The notes: generated from the letters alone by a model not told the origin. A stretch of 64,000 bases of DNA from Thermus scotoductus DSM 8553 (GCF_000381045.1 NZ_KB905735.1:16725-80724); one strand, 5' to 3'; shown: positions 1 through 8,528, numbered from the stretch's first letter. Numbers and translations are program-made.

Positions 1-587
1 TCCACCATGAGGATGGCGTCCCGGCTTCCCGCCACCACCAGGTCCAGGGCGCTTTCCGAAAGCTCCTGCAGGGTGGGGTTCAGGACGAACTGCCCCCCAA
101 TGAGGCCCACCCGCACCGCGGCCACGGGGCCTTCCCAGGGAATGTCCGAAAGCATGAGGGCGGCGCTGGCCGCCGTGGGCCCCAGGATGTCCGGGGGGTT
201 CTTCTGGTCGGCGGAGAGCACGGTGACGATCACCTGTACCTCGTGCCGGAACCCCTTGGGGAAGAGGGGGCGGATGGGCCGGTCCGTCATGCGGGCGGAG
301 AGAATGGCCTTTTCCCCAGGCCGCCCTTCCCGGCGCATGAAGCTTCCCGGGATCTTGCCCACGGCATAGTGCCGCTCCTCAAACTCCACGGTGAGGGGAA
401 GGAAGTCCGCCTCTATGGGCTCCTCGGAGGCCTGGGCGGTGGCCAGGACCACGGTGTCGCCGTAGCGCACCAGGACCGAGCCCGAGGCCTGTTTGGCGTA
501 TTTCCCTGCCTCCAACACCAGGGGGCGGCCAGCCACCTGGGTTTCGTACCTATGGGCCTGTGGGGTGTTGGGTGTGGCTTCCGGCAT
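1..587 (-). CDS. pnp: Polyribonucleotide nucleotidyltransferase, N-terminal part (cut by window edge)
   Basis: This is the first 195 residues of PNPase, the 3'-to-5' phosphorolytic exoribonuclease of about 700 residues that takes part in mRNA decay. The visible part is the first RNase PH-like domain. It includes the GDTVVLATA strand near residue 43 and the [12 protein letters not shown] and [10 protein letters not shown] segments of the phosphate and RNA-binding core. Translation starts at the ATG at 587, preceded by GAGGGAA. The gene lies downstream of rpsO on the same strand, the classic rpsO-pnp order, with a hairpin between them. The C-terminal domains lie outside the window. Confidence 0.95.
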   Translation of the reverse strand, partial: MPEATPNTPQAHRYETQVAGRPLVLEAGKYAKQASGSVLVRYGDTVVLATAQASEEPIEADFLPLTVEFEERHYAVGKIPGSFMRREGRPGEKAILSARMTDRPIRPLFPKGFRHEVQVIVTVLSADQKNPPDILGPTAASAALMLSDIPWEGPVAAVRVGLIGGQFVLNPTLQELSESALDLVVAGSRDAILMV

Positions 588-604
588 AGTTCCCTCAAGC
601 GAAA

Positions 605-626
605 GGCGGAGCCCTAAGGCCCCGCC
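605..626 (-). terminator. Hairpin between rpsO and pnp
   Basis: On the minus strand GGCGGGGCC and GGCTCCGCC form a 9-bp stem with one G-T pair around a TTAG loop, followed by TTTCG. It lies between the rpsO stop and the pnp start. It may act as an attenuator or a processing site, as the rpsO-pnp junction does in other bacteria. The weak T-run argues for partial termination at most. Confidence 0.5.
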
Positions 627-644
627 CCCGACCTGGTTACCAGT

Positions 645-914
645 TTACTTCCTAAGGCCCAGTTTCTCAACCAGGGCCTGGTGGCGCTCGGGGTCTTCCC
701 GCTCCAGGTAGCGGAGAAGCCTGCGCCTTTGCCCCACCAGCATGAGAAGGCCGCGGTGGGAATGGTGGTCGTGCTTGTGGACCTTGAGGTGCTCGGAAAG
801 CCGGTTGATGCGCAAGGTGAGTAAGGCCACCTGCACCTCGGTGCTCCCCGTATCCCCGGGGAAGCGGGCGAACTCCTCTATGACCTTTTGCTTTTCCTCT
901 TTGCTGATGGGCAT
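645..914 (-). CDS. rpsO: 30S ribosomal protein S15
   Basis: This 89-residue protein has the exact usual length of S15, a primary 16S rRNA-binding protein of the small subunit platform. The [14 protein letters not shown] segment (residues 22-35) and the [12 protein letters not shown] rRNA-binding segment (about 46-57) are intact. A GGAGGTAG ribosome-binding site sits just upstream of the ATG at 914. It heads a unit that continues into pnp. The leader at 915-985 can fold into hairpins and may carry an autoregulatory site. Confidence 0.97.
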   Translation of the reverse strand: MPISKEEKQKVIEEFARFPGDTGSTEVQVALLTLRINRLSEHLKVHKHDHHSHRGLLMLVGQRRRLLRYLEREDPERHQALVEKLGLRK

Positions 915-985
915 CTCTACCTCCGTCAGGGGGGAAGGCGCTTTTGGCCCCTTCCTCCTCGAGGCCCCGAAGGACCTCTATCAGG
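915..985 (-). promoter_or_regulatory. Structured rpsO leader, possible S15 autoregulatory element
   Basis: On the minus strand GAGGTCC-TTCG-GGGCCTC (978-961) forms a 7-bp stem capped by a UUCG tetraloop. A second stem, GGAAGG with CCTTCC, follows immediately, then the ribosome-binding site. In T. thermophilus, S15 is known to repress its own translation by binding an rRNA-like fold in its mRNA leader. That this leader forms the same fold is an inference from the stems seen here. Confidence 0.45.
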
Positions 986-2136
986 TTAGGGCCTGGCCCT
1001 CCTTCCGTCAAGCAGGAAAAACAGGAGAGCCAAAAGGGCCAGACCCGCCCCCACGCCGAAGGCCAGCTCAGGCCCATAACTTTGCCAGAGAAAGCCGAAG
1101 ATCAAGCTGGCCGGCAGGAGCAAAACCCCCACCACCGTGTGGTAAAGCCCGATGGCGGTGGCCTTGGTCTCAGGGGGGACCAAGGTGGCCAAGTAGGCGC
1201 GGCTTGCCCCCTCGAAGGCGGCGGAGTACAGGGCGTAAAGAAGCAGAAACGCCACACCCCCCAAAGCCGACTGGGCAAAGGCAAAGCCCAGGTACACCAG
1301 GGCATAGAGGGCAAAACCCAAGGCCACCACCCGCCTCAGCCCAATGGCATCGGCTAAGCTCCCGAGGGGATAGGAGAGGAGGGCATATATCAGGTTGTAA
1401 CCCGTGTAGGCCAAGGTTACAGCCTCCTGGGAAAGCCCGAGCTCCTTCAGGCGGAGGAGCAGGAAGGCATTGGAGGATAGGGCCAGGGCAAAGACGCCGG
1501 AAACCAGAAGGAAGCGTCGGTAAGGGGAGGGAAGGGTACCCAGGTAGGTGATGCGGAAGGGGGAAGGCGGGGCCTTAACCCCTTGGGGCTTGGCTTCCTT
1601 TACCCAGAAGAGGGCCATGAAGGCTAGAAGGGCCGGTATGGCGGAGATCCAGAATACCCCCCGGATTCCCAGATGCGGTAGAAGGAGAAAGGCCAAAAAG
1701 GGCCCCACGGTGGCCCCCAGGGTGTCCAGGCCCCTGTGCAAGCCGTAGGCCCGGCCTAAGGCACCCCGGTCCACACTCTCTGCCAGGAGGGCATCCCGGG
1801 GAGCGGTGCGCAAGCCCTTGCCCGTCCGGTCTAGGAAGCGGTAGAGACGTGCCCAGGGGTTTGGGCGAGGGCCAGGATAGGGCGGAAAAGGGCGGGCAGG
1901 CCGTACCCCAAGAGAAGGAGAGGTTTTCGCTGGGCCAGGCGGTCGGAGATCCCTCCGCCCACCACCTTGAAAAGGCTGGCGGTGGCCTCGGCGATGCCTT
2001 CTACCAGCCCAAGAACACCTGCGCCTGCCCCCAGGCTGGTTAGGAGGAGGGGCAAAAGGGGATAGACCATCTCGCTGGCCACATCCATGAGGAAGCTGAC
2101 CAGGCCCAGCAGGTATACCTGGGGAGGGAGTCTCAT
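986..2136 (-). pseudogene. MFS transporter gene with a frameshift
   Basis: Together two frames encode one major facilitator protein of about 380 residues. The first frame, from the ATG at 2136, runs to a stop at 1831. It contains the first membrane helices and the inter-helix motif GGGISDRLAQRKPLLLLGY. The second frame resumes near 1850 with YRFLDRTGKGLRTAPRDALL, a conserved MFS block, and continues to 986. The total length is 2 modulo 3, as expected from loss of one base near 1845-1850. The ATG overlaps the stop of the upstream membrane-protein gene (ATGA). The substrate is unknown. A sequencing error cannot be excluded. Confidence 0.8.
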
Positions 2137-2618
2137 GGTCGGTGGCGGAAGTAAAGCCAAAGGAGGAAGGGCTCAGGGAGGACCATCATCACGGATAAAG
2201 GGTCCAGGGGGGCGGGGGAAAGGAGGGCTGGGCCTAGGGGGGTGAGGAAGGGGAGGGGTAGGGTGCGGGTGACCAGGAAAAGAAGAAGGAAAACCGCCGA
2301 AAGCCCAACCCCCACTCCCCAGACCAGGGGGGCGAAGGCGGGGTCCTTACCGGGATACATGAGGCGAAGGACCCAAAGCACCAAGGCGTAGGTTACCTTC
2401 AAGGCCAGGAGGACCAGGAAGAGCTGGCCGTAAAGGTAGTACTCGTTCACCAAGCCGTACATGACCGCCTCAGCTTCGGAAACCCCCAGGGCGCTTCCGC
2501 AAAGCCCCTGGCCCAGCTTATCCCCCAAGCCCAGTCCCAGAAATTGCAGGAAGAAGGGAAGGAGGGAGAGGACCACCGCCCAAGGGAGACTCCTACCAGG
2601 GATAAACCCCACGCCCAT
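2133..2618 (-). CDS. Small integral membrane protein downstream of ba3 oxidase
   Basis: This 161-residue protein has about four hydrophobic segments: near residues 9-28, 48-80, 88-112 and 135-155. The ATG at 2618 follows AAAGGAAAAGG, a good ribosome-binding site. I do not recognise the family. It lies 65 bp downstream of cbaA on the same strand but behind a strong terminator-like hairpin, so it may be expressed at a lower level than the oxidase. It overlaps the MFS gene start by 4 bp (ATGA). A role in oxidase assembly or heme/copper handling is possible from position only. Confidence 0.75.
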   Translation of the reverse strand: MGVGFIPGRSLPWAVVLSLLPFFLQFLGLGLGDKLGQGLCGSALGVSEAEAVMYGLVNEYYLYGQLFLVLLALKVTYALVLWVLRLMYPGKDPAFAPLVWGVGVGLSAVFLLLFLVTRTLPLPFLTPLGPALLSPAPLDPLSVMMVLPEPFLLWLYFRHRP

Positions 2619-2644
2619 AGCCTTTTCCTTTGTGGCAAAAAGGT

Positions 2645-2670
2645 CAAGGGCCGGAAGTCTCCGGCCCTTG
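2645..2670 (-). terminator. Terminator after cbaA
   Basis: A perfect 10-bp stem CAAGGGCCGG/CCGGCCCTTG with a 6-nt loop is followed on the minus strand by ACCTTTTTGCC. It lies just past the cbaA stop, in the form of a rho-independent terminator that would end or attenuate the oxidase transcript. Confidence 0.8.
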
Positions 2671-2683
2671 CACCACCCATGAT

Positions 2684-4372
2684 CTACCAGAGGCGCATCC
2701 CCGGCACCGGGTTCAGGTTGCTGAAGAGCTGCACCAGGGTGGGGCCATAGGCCAGCACCACCAGGATCACCGCCACCAGGAACCAGAAGCCGATCCGGTC
2801 CATGGCCTGGACCAAGGGACGGTCCTCGGGGCCGGAGATGACCTCGGCGAAGGGCACCGGGGCCTCGGCCAGCTCTGCCTTGCGCTCCCGGCCCAGAAGG
2901 ACGCTGAAGAGGCCGTAGATGAAAAGGAGGAGGGCCACCAGCAGGATGATGCCCGCCAGGATGTTGAAAACCATGGGAAGGGCGGCATGGGTGTAGGCAT
3001 CCGGCACCTGGGCGATGTAGGACCGACGGGGCACGTTGAGGAGCCCCTGCCAGTGGAGCCCCAGGGCCATGACCATCATGCCGATGAACCAAAGCCAGAC
3101 CACTGCCAGGCCCAGCCGCCTCTGCCCGTCGGAGATGGGCTTGCCAGTGAGGTTGGGGATGAGCCAATAGAGGGAGCCCATGGCGGTGAGGGTGACGAGG
3201 CCCGCCACCTGGAGGTGGAAGTGGCCGGGAATCCAGGCGGTGTTGTGGACCACGTAGTCCAGGGTGAAGCTGGCGTTCACGATACCCCCCGCCCCTCCCG
3301 GGATGAAGCCCAGGAGGCCCAGGACCGGGGCCACGAAGGCGGGGTTGTCCCAGGGGAGGGTTCGGATCCAGCCCAAAAGCCCCCTGCCACCCCGCATCCT
3401 GCCGGCGAACTCCAGGCTGGCGGCAATGGTGAAGGCAGTCATCAAGCTGGGAACGGCTACGAATATGGTGAGGACGGAGTGGATCATCTTCCAGGTGGGA
3501 TCGATCCCAGGGTCGGCGAACTGGTGGTGGAACCCCACGGGGGTGGAAAGGAGCAGGAAGAGCAGGAAGGCCAGGCGGGCCATGGGATCGGAAACCAGCT
3601 TGCCTCCCGCCTGCTTGGGCAGCACGGTGTAAATGAGGGCGTAGGCGGGCATGAGCCAGAAGTAGACGATGGGGTGGCCCGTCCACCAGAAGAGGGTGCG
3701 GGCAAGAAGGGGATCCGCACCTTCCACCAGGCCGAAGGACCAGGGCAGGAGAATGAGGACAGCCTCCAGCACCAATCCGATGGAGGCGATGAACCACATG
3801 AGCCAGAAGACCACCGCCATGTAGGTGGCCAAGGGGGTCACCTTGCCGGGATTCTGGGCCTTCCAGCGCCGCCAAAGATCCAAGACGAGGTAGATGCTTA
3901 CCCAGGTGGACAGGACGAAGATGCTGGCCCCAAGGTAGAAGGCCCAGTGGCCTTGGAGGGGAGGGTAGAAGGTGTAAAGGACAGTGGCCTCGTTGGCCAA
4001 CAAGGGCAAGGCGGCCATGACCAGGCCGATAAAGGCCATCCACCAGGAGAGCCACATAAGCCCCATGTTGGGGCGCATGTTCAGCTCCCTGGCGGGTAGA
4101 TAAACCATGATGGCCTGGGCGAAGAGCTGGGTAAAGACGATGGCGTTCAGCACCCCGTGCAGGGTCAGGCCCTGGTAGTAGGACTGGACAAAGGGGAGAA
4201 GGCGCTTAAGCAGAGGGTAGGCGTCCACGTTCCCGTAGTTCAGGGCCTGGAAGGGGCCGAAAAGGCTCCCGATGATAAGGGCGATGAAGCCCAGGACCAG
4301 GAAGTAGAGGGTGGCCTTCTTTTCCGGGTAGGCCTCGTAAACTCGGCTGAAATCAGAGGTACGCACCGCCAT
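2684..4372 (-). CDS. cbaA: Cytochrome ba3 oxidase subunit I
   Basis: This 562-residue heme-copper oxidase has the same length as the T. thermophilus ba3 subunit I. It reduces O2 to water at the heme a3-CuB site and pumps protons across the membrane. Counting from the start places His72 (LHGVLN) as a low-spin heme ligand. The HPIVYFWLMPAY segment carries the CuB His and the cross-linked Tyr. GFHHQF holds the two further CuB histidines, and PGHFHLQVAG holds the heme a3 and heme b histidines. It is 3 bp from cbaB in the same operon, in the order cbaD-cbaB-cbaA. Confidence 0.97.
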   Translation of the reverse strand: MAVRTSDFSRVYEAYPEKKATLYFLVLGFIALIIGSLFGPFQALNYGNVDAYPLLKRLLPFVQSYYQGLTLHGVLNAIVFTQLFAQAIMVYLPARELNMRPNMGLMWLSWWMAFIGLVMAALPLLANEATVLYTFYPPLQGHWAFYLGASIFVLSTWVSIYLVLDLWRRWKAQNPGKVTPLATYMAVVFWLMWFIASIGLVLEAVLILLPWSFGLVEGADPLLARTLFWWTGHPIVYFWLMPAYALIYTVLPKQAGGKLVSDPMARLAFLLFLLLSTPVGFHHQFADPGIDPTWKMIHSVLTIFVAVPSLMTAFTIAASLEFAGRMRGGRGLLGWIRTLPWDNPAFVAPVLGLLGFIPGGAGGIVNASFTLDYVVHNTAWIPGHFHLQVAGLVTLTAMGSLYWLIPNLTGKPISDGQRRLGLAVVWLWFIGMMVMALGLHWQGLLNVPRRSYIAQVPDAYTHAALPMVFNILAGIILLVALLLFIYGLFSVLLGRERKAELAEAPVPFAEVISGPEDRPLVQAMDRIGFWFLVAVILVVLAYGPTLVQLFSNLNPVPGMRLW

Positions 4373-4375
4373 GGC

Positions 4376-4882
4376 TCACTCCTTCACCACGATCTTGCCG
4401 AACATGTTTTGATGGCCGAGGCCGCAGTACTGGTTGCAGATGATGCGGTATTCCCCCGCCTTCTTGAAGGTGTACCGCACCGTGGAAACCTCTCCAGGAA
4501 GCACTTCTACATTGATGTTGGTGCCTTCCACGTGGAAGCCGTGAATAACATCGGGGCTGGTGATCTTGAAGATGATCTCCGCTCCCTTGGGCACCTCAAT
4601 GGGGTTGGGCTGGTAGCCGAAGGCAAAGGCCAGGGCGTAGACCGTGTACTGGTTGGGGCCGGTCTGCACCACCGCCTGGGTAGGATCGGCCCACGGGCCT
4701 TCTGTACGCACCTTGGTGGGATCAACCCGCTCCAGTTGTCCTGCGGGGATGACCCCGGCGCTGTGGGTGGCCAGGGTGTAGGCGATGAGGGCGATGAAGA
4801 CCACCAGCATCACCAGAGAAAAGGCCAGCCACCCCTTCTCGTAGGCCAGGATCGCTTTGTGGGCTTTGTGCTCGTCCACCAT
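4376..4882 (-). CDS. cbaB: Cytochrome ba3 oxidase subunit II (CuA protein)
   Basis: This 168-residue subunit accepts electrons from cytochrome c552 through its binuclear CuA centre. It has one N-terminal membrane anchor (about residues 18-38) and a periplasmic cupredoxin domain. The CuA ligands are visible: His near 114 in VIHGFHVEG, then ICNQYCGLGHQNMFG carrying the two Cys, the Gln backbone ligand, His and Met. Length and motif spacing match T. thermophilus ba3. It starts 3 bp after the cbaD stop. Confidence 0.97.
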   Translation of the reverse strand: MVDEHKAHKAILAYEKGWLAFSLVMLVVFIALIAYTLATHSAGVIPAGQLERVDPTKVRTEGPWADPTQAVVQTGPNQYTVYALAFAFGYQPNPIEVPKGAEIIFKITSPDVIHGFHVEGTNINVEVLPGEVSTVRYTFKKAGEYRIICNQYCGLGHQNMFGKIVVKE

Positions 4883-4885
4883 ACC

Positions 4886-4990
4886 CTACCCCCTAGCGAA
4901 AAAGATGGCGTATACTCCCAACCAGAAGACCAGGATGGTGAGGGTAAGAACCACTATCACTCCAATTGCGCCGACCGGTTTTTCCTCCAT
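4886..4990 (-). CDS. cbaD: Cytochrome ba3 oxidase subunit IIa, 34 residues
   Basis: This very small gene encodes a single membrane helix protein that begins MEEKPVGAIGV and ends VYAIFFARG. It matches the single-helix subunit IIa seen in the T. thermophilus ba3 structure in both length and sequence. IIa packs beside subunit I and is thought to replace a helix lost from subunit II. The ATG at 4990 has an excellent ribosome-binding site, GGGAGGAAGG. It is the first gene of the oxidase operon and is easily missed by automatic annotation. Confidence 0.93.
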   Translation of the reverse strand: MEEKPVGAIGVIVVLTLTILVFWLGVYAIFFARG

Positions 4991-5003
4991 ACCCTTCCTC
5001 CCT

Positions 5004-5020
5004 TACGGCAGGTTGCCGTA
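5004..5020. promoter_or_regulatory. Inverted repeat upstream of the ba3 operon
   Basis: TACGGCA-GGT-TGCCGTA is a perfect 7-bp inverted repeat 14 bp upstream of cbaD, next to a partly overlapping CCGTATACGG palindrome. It could be an operator or a leader hairpin for the oxidase operon, which is known in T. thermophilus to be induced at low oxygen. No regulator has been assigned. Confidence 0.35.
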
Positions 5021-5120
5021 TACGGGGCCCATGTTAGCCCAAAGCTGAGAAAAGGGTGAAGTACATTTGTCCCTACATGAGAAGGTACTGAGGGAATGAG
5101 AGCTCCATGCGAGAAAATAA

Positions 5121-5143
5121 GGGCGAGGCATCAGGCCTCGCCC
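5121..5143 (-). terminator. Rho-independent terminator after mglA
   Basis: A perfect 9-bp stem GGGCGAGGC/GCCTCGCCC with a 5-nt loop is followed on the minus strand by TTATTTTCTC. It lies 18 bp past the mglA stop and separates mglBA from the oxidase operon promoter. Confidence 0.85.
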
Positions 5144-5160
5144 CTTGGGAAGGGAGATCC

Positions 5161-5748
5161 CTAAGTGCTTCCCACTCGGGCCAGCACCTGGCGGCTCACT
5201 TCCTTTAGGGTTTCAAAAACTCCTTTACCCTCTGTAGCCACGGCCTCAAAGACAGGAAAGCGCCCTTCGGGGTCCACCACCGCCTGGATCATCTCCACGG
5301 GCAGGGCGTCGGGGAGGTCCCGTTTGTTCACCTGGAGCACCACCGGGATGTCCTCCACTTTGAGCCCGTATTCCGCCAGGTTCTCCCGCATGTTGCGCAT
5401 GCTCTCGGCGTTGGCCCTAAGGCGGTTTGGGGCGGAGTCCGCCACGAAAACGATGCCATCCACACCCCTCAGGATCAGCTTGCGGCTGGCGTTGTAGAAG
5501 ACCTGCCCCGGCACGGTGTAAAGATGGAAGCGGGTCTTGAAACCCTTGACCTCACCCAGGTCCAGAGGAAGAAAGTCAAAGAACAGGGTGCGCTCGTCCT
5601 CGGTGGCCAGGGAAACCATCTCCCCTTTGCGGCCTTCGGGGATGCGGCTGTATATCCACTTGAGATTGGTGGTTTTCCCGGAGAGCCCCGGGCCGTAGTA
5701 GACGATTTTGAAGTTGATCTCGCGGTTAGCGAAGTTGATGGTGCTCAT
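5161..5748 (-). CDS. mglA: Small Ras-like GTPase MglA
   Basis: This 195-residue GTPase sets cell polarity and controls type IV pilus-based motility in other bacteria. Its P-loop is [10 protein letters not shown] (about residues 19-28). The switch II region reads [12 protein letters not shown], and the base-specifying motif is NKRDLPDA. MglA proteins are activated by GTP and inactivated by their GAP, MglB, encoded by the adjoining upstream gene. The two genes are separated by a single base and are surely co-transcribed and coupled. T. thermophilus MglA is the structural prototype of the family. Confidence 0.95.
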   Translation of the reverse strand: MSTINFANREINFKIVYYGPGLSGKTTNLKWIYSRIPEGRKGEMVSLATEDERTLFFDFLPLDLGEVKGFKTRFHLYTVPGQVFYNASRKLILRGVDGIVFVADSAPNRLRANAESMRNMRENLAEYGLKVEDIPVVLQVNKRDLPDALPVEMIQAVVDPEGRFPVFEAVATEGKGVFETLKEVSRQVLARVGST

Positions 5749-5749
5749 G

Positions 5750-6241
5750 CTAGTTGCCGAAGAGTTCGTCCAAAAGGGCCTTGGCCTCCTCGCGGTACTG
5801 GGTGTCCAGGTTCAGCTTGGGTGGGTTGGCCAGGGCTTCCTCGGCCAGGCGGGCCAGGGTTTCCGCCGCCCGCTTCCCGTGGAGCTTGATCTTGCCCAGG
5901 GGAGCGTTCTCGTCAAAGACCAGGACCAGGAGGGCCGCCTCGCCGGCTTCGTCCACATAGAGCCCCATGTGTTCCCCTTGGTGCACCACCTCTTGGAAGC
6001 GTGCCTCTCCCAGCAGCTTGGCCAGGGCTTGGGTGGCGGCGGCGTTTCCCGCCACCAGGGTGGCCAGGGAATCCAGGGGCGGAGGCTTGGGGGCCCATAG
6101 GGCCTCTTTATGGGCCAGGACGAATCCCTTGCGGTCTATGAGGAGGGCGTAGCGGGCCCCGGTTTCCTGAAGAGTGTCTTGCAAAATATCCATGGCCCGC
6201 TGGTATAGGGCTCCGTAAAGGACCAGGGTGGGTTCCACCAT
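5750..6241 (-). CDS. mglB: MglB, GTPase-activating Roadblock/LC7 protein
   Basis: This 163-residue protein carries one Roadblock/LC7 domain (about residues 10-130), beginning with [17 protein letters not shown]. MglB dimers stimulate GTP hydrolysis by MglA and mark the opposite cell pole. The C-terminal tail ([22 protein letters not shown]) is helical and acidic. The ATG at 6241 is only 17 bp from the divergent ATG of the M20 peptidase. A TACACT -10 box 9 nt before this ATG predicts a nearly leaderless mRNA. Confidence 0.93.
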   Translation of the reverse strand: MVEPTLVLYGALYQRAMDILQDTLQETGARYALLIDRKGFVLAHKEALWAPKPPPLDSLATLVAGNAAATQALAKLLGEARFQEVVHQGEHMGLYVDEAGEAALLVLVFDENAPLGKIKLHGKRAAETLARLAEEALANPPKLNLDTQYREEAKALLDELFGN

Positions 6242-6258
6242 AGTATGCTCAGTGTACC
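6242..6258. promoter_or_regulatory. Divergent back-to-back -10 boxes, mglB and M20 peptidase
   Basis: The 17 bp between two divergent start codons hold TATGCT on the plus strand (6244-6249) and TACACT on the minus strand (6256-6251), separated by one base. Each lies 9 nt from its ATG. Neither start has a Shine-Dalgarno sequence, so both transcripts are probably nearly leaderless. The -35 regions would lie inside the opposite coding sequence. Confidence 0.55.
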
Positions 6259-7584
6259 ATGAGGGCTTTTGTGGAGGAGGCCAGGGTGCTTTTGGAGGAG
6301 CTGGTGGCCTTGCCCACGGTGAGCGCGGAGGGAAGGGCCCTCGAGGAGGGTGCGGCCAAGGTGGCCGAGGTGCTTCAGGACCTGGGCCTTAAGGCAGAGC
6401 TCCATCGGGGTTATGGGCCCCCGGTGGTCTACGCCGAGGGGGGTGAGGGGGAAAGGGTCCTTTTGTTTTACAACCACTACGATGTTCAGCCCCCTGATCC
6501 CTTGGAGTTATGGGAAACCGAGCCCTTTCGCCTGGTGGAACGGGACGGCCTCTGGTATGGCCGAGGTACCCACGACGATAAAGGGGAGCTGGTGGCCAGG
6601 GTCATGGCCCTGCGCTTATTCCGGGAAAAGCACGGCTTTCTTCCCCGGGTGAAGTTCGTGGTGGAGGGGGAGGAGGAGGTGGGAAGCCCCCACCTGGCGG
6701 ACTACGTCCGGGATAAAAAGGACCTCCTGAAGTCCGGGGCCATCGTCTGGGAGGCAGGGGGGGTGGACGCCAAGGGGCGCCCCTACCTGTATGCGGGCCT
6801 TAAGGGCATCGTGACCCTCGAGCTTCGGGTGCGCACCGCTGCCTTTGACCTGCATTCCTCCTACGGGGCGGTGGTGGAAAACCCCATTTACCGCTTGAGC
6901 CGGGCCATCGCCAGCCTGCGGGATGAGGAGGGAAGGGTCCTCATCCCGGGTTTTTACGACCGGGTCCGCCCCCTTTCGCCCAAGGAGATGGAGGTGCTGG
7001 CGGAGATTCCCGATGAATCGGAAGCCCTGAAGGAAGCCTTTGGCGTGCGGGACTTCCTGGGCGGGGCCAGGAACCTGGAGTTCCATCAGCGCCTTTATGC
7101 GGAGCCCTGCGTCAACGTGAACGGTTTCCACTCGGGGTATGGCGGCCCGGGGTCCAAGACGGTCTTGCCCGCTGAGGCCTTCGCCAAGCTGGACTTCCGC
7201 CTGGTGCCCGACCAGGACCCTGAGGAGATCCCTGGGCTTTTGAAGCGGCACCTCGAGGCCCAGGGCTTCCACGACGTGGAGGTGGTGGTCCTGGAGAAGG
7301 GAGAGCACCCGGCCCGCTCGGATCTTTCCCATCCCTTCGTGGGCATGGTCCAAAGGGCTTTGGAAGAAGCCTTTGGGGCGAAGGCGGTGCTTTACCCCAA
7401 CATGGCGGGGTCCGGTCCCATGCATCCTTTTCTGCACCACCTGGCAGCCCCGGCGGTGGGACTGGGGGTGGGGTATCCGGGAAGCCGGGTCCATAGCCCC
7501 AACGAGCACATCCGCATCCAGGATTTTGAGCGGGGCACCTTGGCCCTTCTTCGGCTTTTAGAGCTTTACTTCCTTGGGCGCTAG
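6259..7584 (+). CDS. M20-family dipeptidase/aminoacylase-like metallopeptidase
   Basis: This 441-residue cytoplasmic enzyme belongs to the M20 family of di-zinc peptidases, which hydrolyse peptides or N-acyl amino acids. Metal-site motifs are visible: NHYDVQPPDP near residue 73, GRGTHDDKGEL near 99 with the bridging Asp, and VVEGEEEVGSP near 134 with the catalytic Glu pair. A later insertion (LHSSYGAVVENP) is the usual dimerisation (lid) domain. The exact substrate cannot be told; CNDP-type dipeptidases are the closest group I recognise. It is transcribed divergently from mglB. Confidence 0.9.
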   Translation: MRAFVEEARVLLEELVALPTVSAEGRALEEGAAKVAEVLQDLGLKAELHRGYGPPVVYAEGGEGERVLLFYNHYDVQPPDPLELWETEPFRLVERDGLWYGRGTHDDKGELVARVMALRLFREKHGFLPRVKFVVEGEEEVGSPHLADYVRDKKDLLKSGAIVWEAGGVDAKGRPYLYAGLKGIVTLELRVRTAAFDLHSSYGAVVENPIYRLSRAIASLRDEEGRVLIPGFYDRVRPLSPKEMEVLAEIPDESEALKEAFGVRDFLGGARNLEFHQRLYAEPCVNVNGFHSGYGGPGSKTVLPAEAFAKLDFRLVPDQDPEEIPGLLKRHLEAQGFHDVEVVVLEKGEHPARSDLSHPFVGMVQRALEEAFGAKAVLYPNMAGSGPMHPFLHHLAAPAVGLGVGYPGSRVHSPNEHIRIQDFERGTLALLRLLELYFLGR

Positions 7585-7616
7585 TAGGGGGTCTCATCTG
7601 CTAGGCTCTTAGGGGT

Positions 7617-8489
7617 ATGCGTCTGGTCTTTGGCGAGCGCGATACCCCTTACGAGGAGGCCCGGGTGGTGGTCCTGCCCGTGCCCTACGACCTTTCCCTC
7701 TCCTTCTTGCCGGGGGCAAGGCGGGGCCCTGAGGCCATCCTCTTGGCCAGCCGGGAGCTGGAGCCCTTTCTCTTGGAGCTTGGAGTAACCCCGGAAGAGG
7801 TGGGCATCCATGCCGCAGAGCCGGTTCCCTGGGTGGCGGGAAGCGCGGAGGAAAGCCACGCCTTGATCCGGGAGGCGGCCCTTGGCCACCTGCGGGCGGG
7901 CAAGTTCGTGGTCTCTCTTGGGGGCGACCATTCCATCACCCATCCCCTGGTCCAGGCCCACCGGGAGGTCCTGGGGGAGTTTTCCCTTCTCCAGATGGAT
8001 GCCCACGCCGACCTTTACCCGGTGTGGCAGGGTTCTATTTACTCCCACGCCTCTCCCTTTTACCGCCTGGTGGAGGAAGGGTTCTCCTTGGTCCAGGTGG
8101 GGATCCGGGCCATAGACCAAGACTCCTTGGCCTGGGCCAGAGGGAAGGGAGTTGCCCTTTTCCCCGCTCACCGCCTGCACCGGGAGGGGCTTCCTATAAG
8201 GGAGATCCTGGAGGCCTTGGGGGAAAGGGTGTATATCAGCCTGGACTTTGATGCCCTGGACCCCAGCGTCATGCCCAGCGTGGGTACCCCCTTGCCCGGA
8301 GGGCTTACCTACCGCCAGGTGGTGGACCTTCTGGAGGCGGTTTTCCGGGAAAAGGAGGTGGTGGGCATGGACTTCGTGGAACTATCCCCCACTGGCCAGT
8401 TCCACGCGGAGATGACCGCGGCCCAGTTGGTCTATCACGCCATAGGTCTAAAGGGTCTACAGGCCGGCTGGCTCGAGGCTCACGGCTAA
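7617..8489 (+). CDS. speB: Agmatinase (ureohydrolase family)
   Basis: This 290-residue manganese enzyme hydrolyses agmatine, or aminopropyl-agmatine in Thermus, to putrescine or spermidine plus urea. Polyamines are essential for growth at high temperature in Thermus. The binuclear Mn site is seen in GGDHSITH (about residue 102), MDAHADLY (about 126) and SLDFDALDP (about 209). The start codon follows AGGGGT. The gene is single, with short gaps to both neighbours. The specificity for aminopropyl-agmatine is inferred from what is known of Thermus polyamine synthesis. Confidence 0.88.
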   Translation: MRLVFGERDTPYEEARVVVLPVPYDLSLSFLPGARRGPEAILLASRELEPFLLELGVTPEEVGIHAAEPVPWVAGSAEESHALIREAALGHLRAGKFVVSLGGDHSITHPLVQAHREVLGEFSLLQMDAHADLYPVWQGSIYSHASPFYRLVEEGFSLVQVGIRAIDQDSLAWARGKGVALFPAHRLHREGLPIREILEALGERVYISLDFDALDPSVMPSVGTPLPGGLTYRQVVDLLEAVFREKEVVGMDFVELSPTGQFHAEMTAAQLVYHAIGLKGLQAGWLEAHG

Positions 8490-8528
8490 ACCACCTTCTC
8501 CCCTGGCCTTGGCCCTTATCCTGGGGTG

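Noticed and set aside
1845..1860. Programmed ribosomal frameshift in the MFS gene
   Set aside because: No slippery A or T run or downstream structure is evident; a simple indel explains it.
2133..4055. A 640-codon open frame across cbaA and the next gene
   Set aside because: Only its last 161 codons look like a real protein; the rest is an antiframe of cbaA. The gene was started at 2618.
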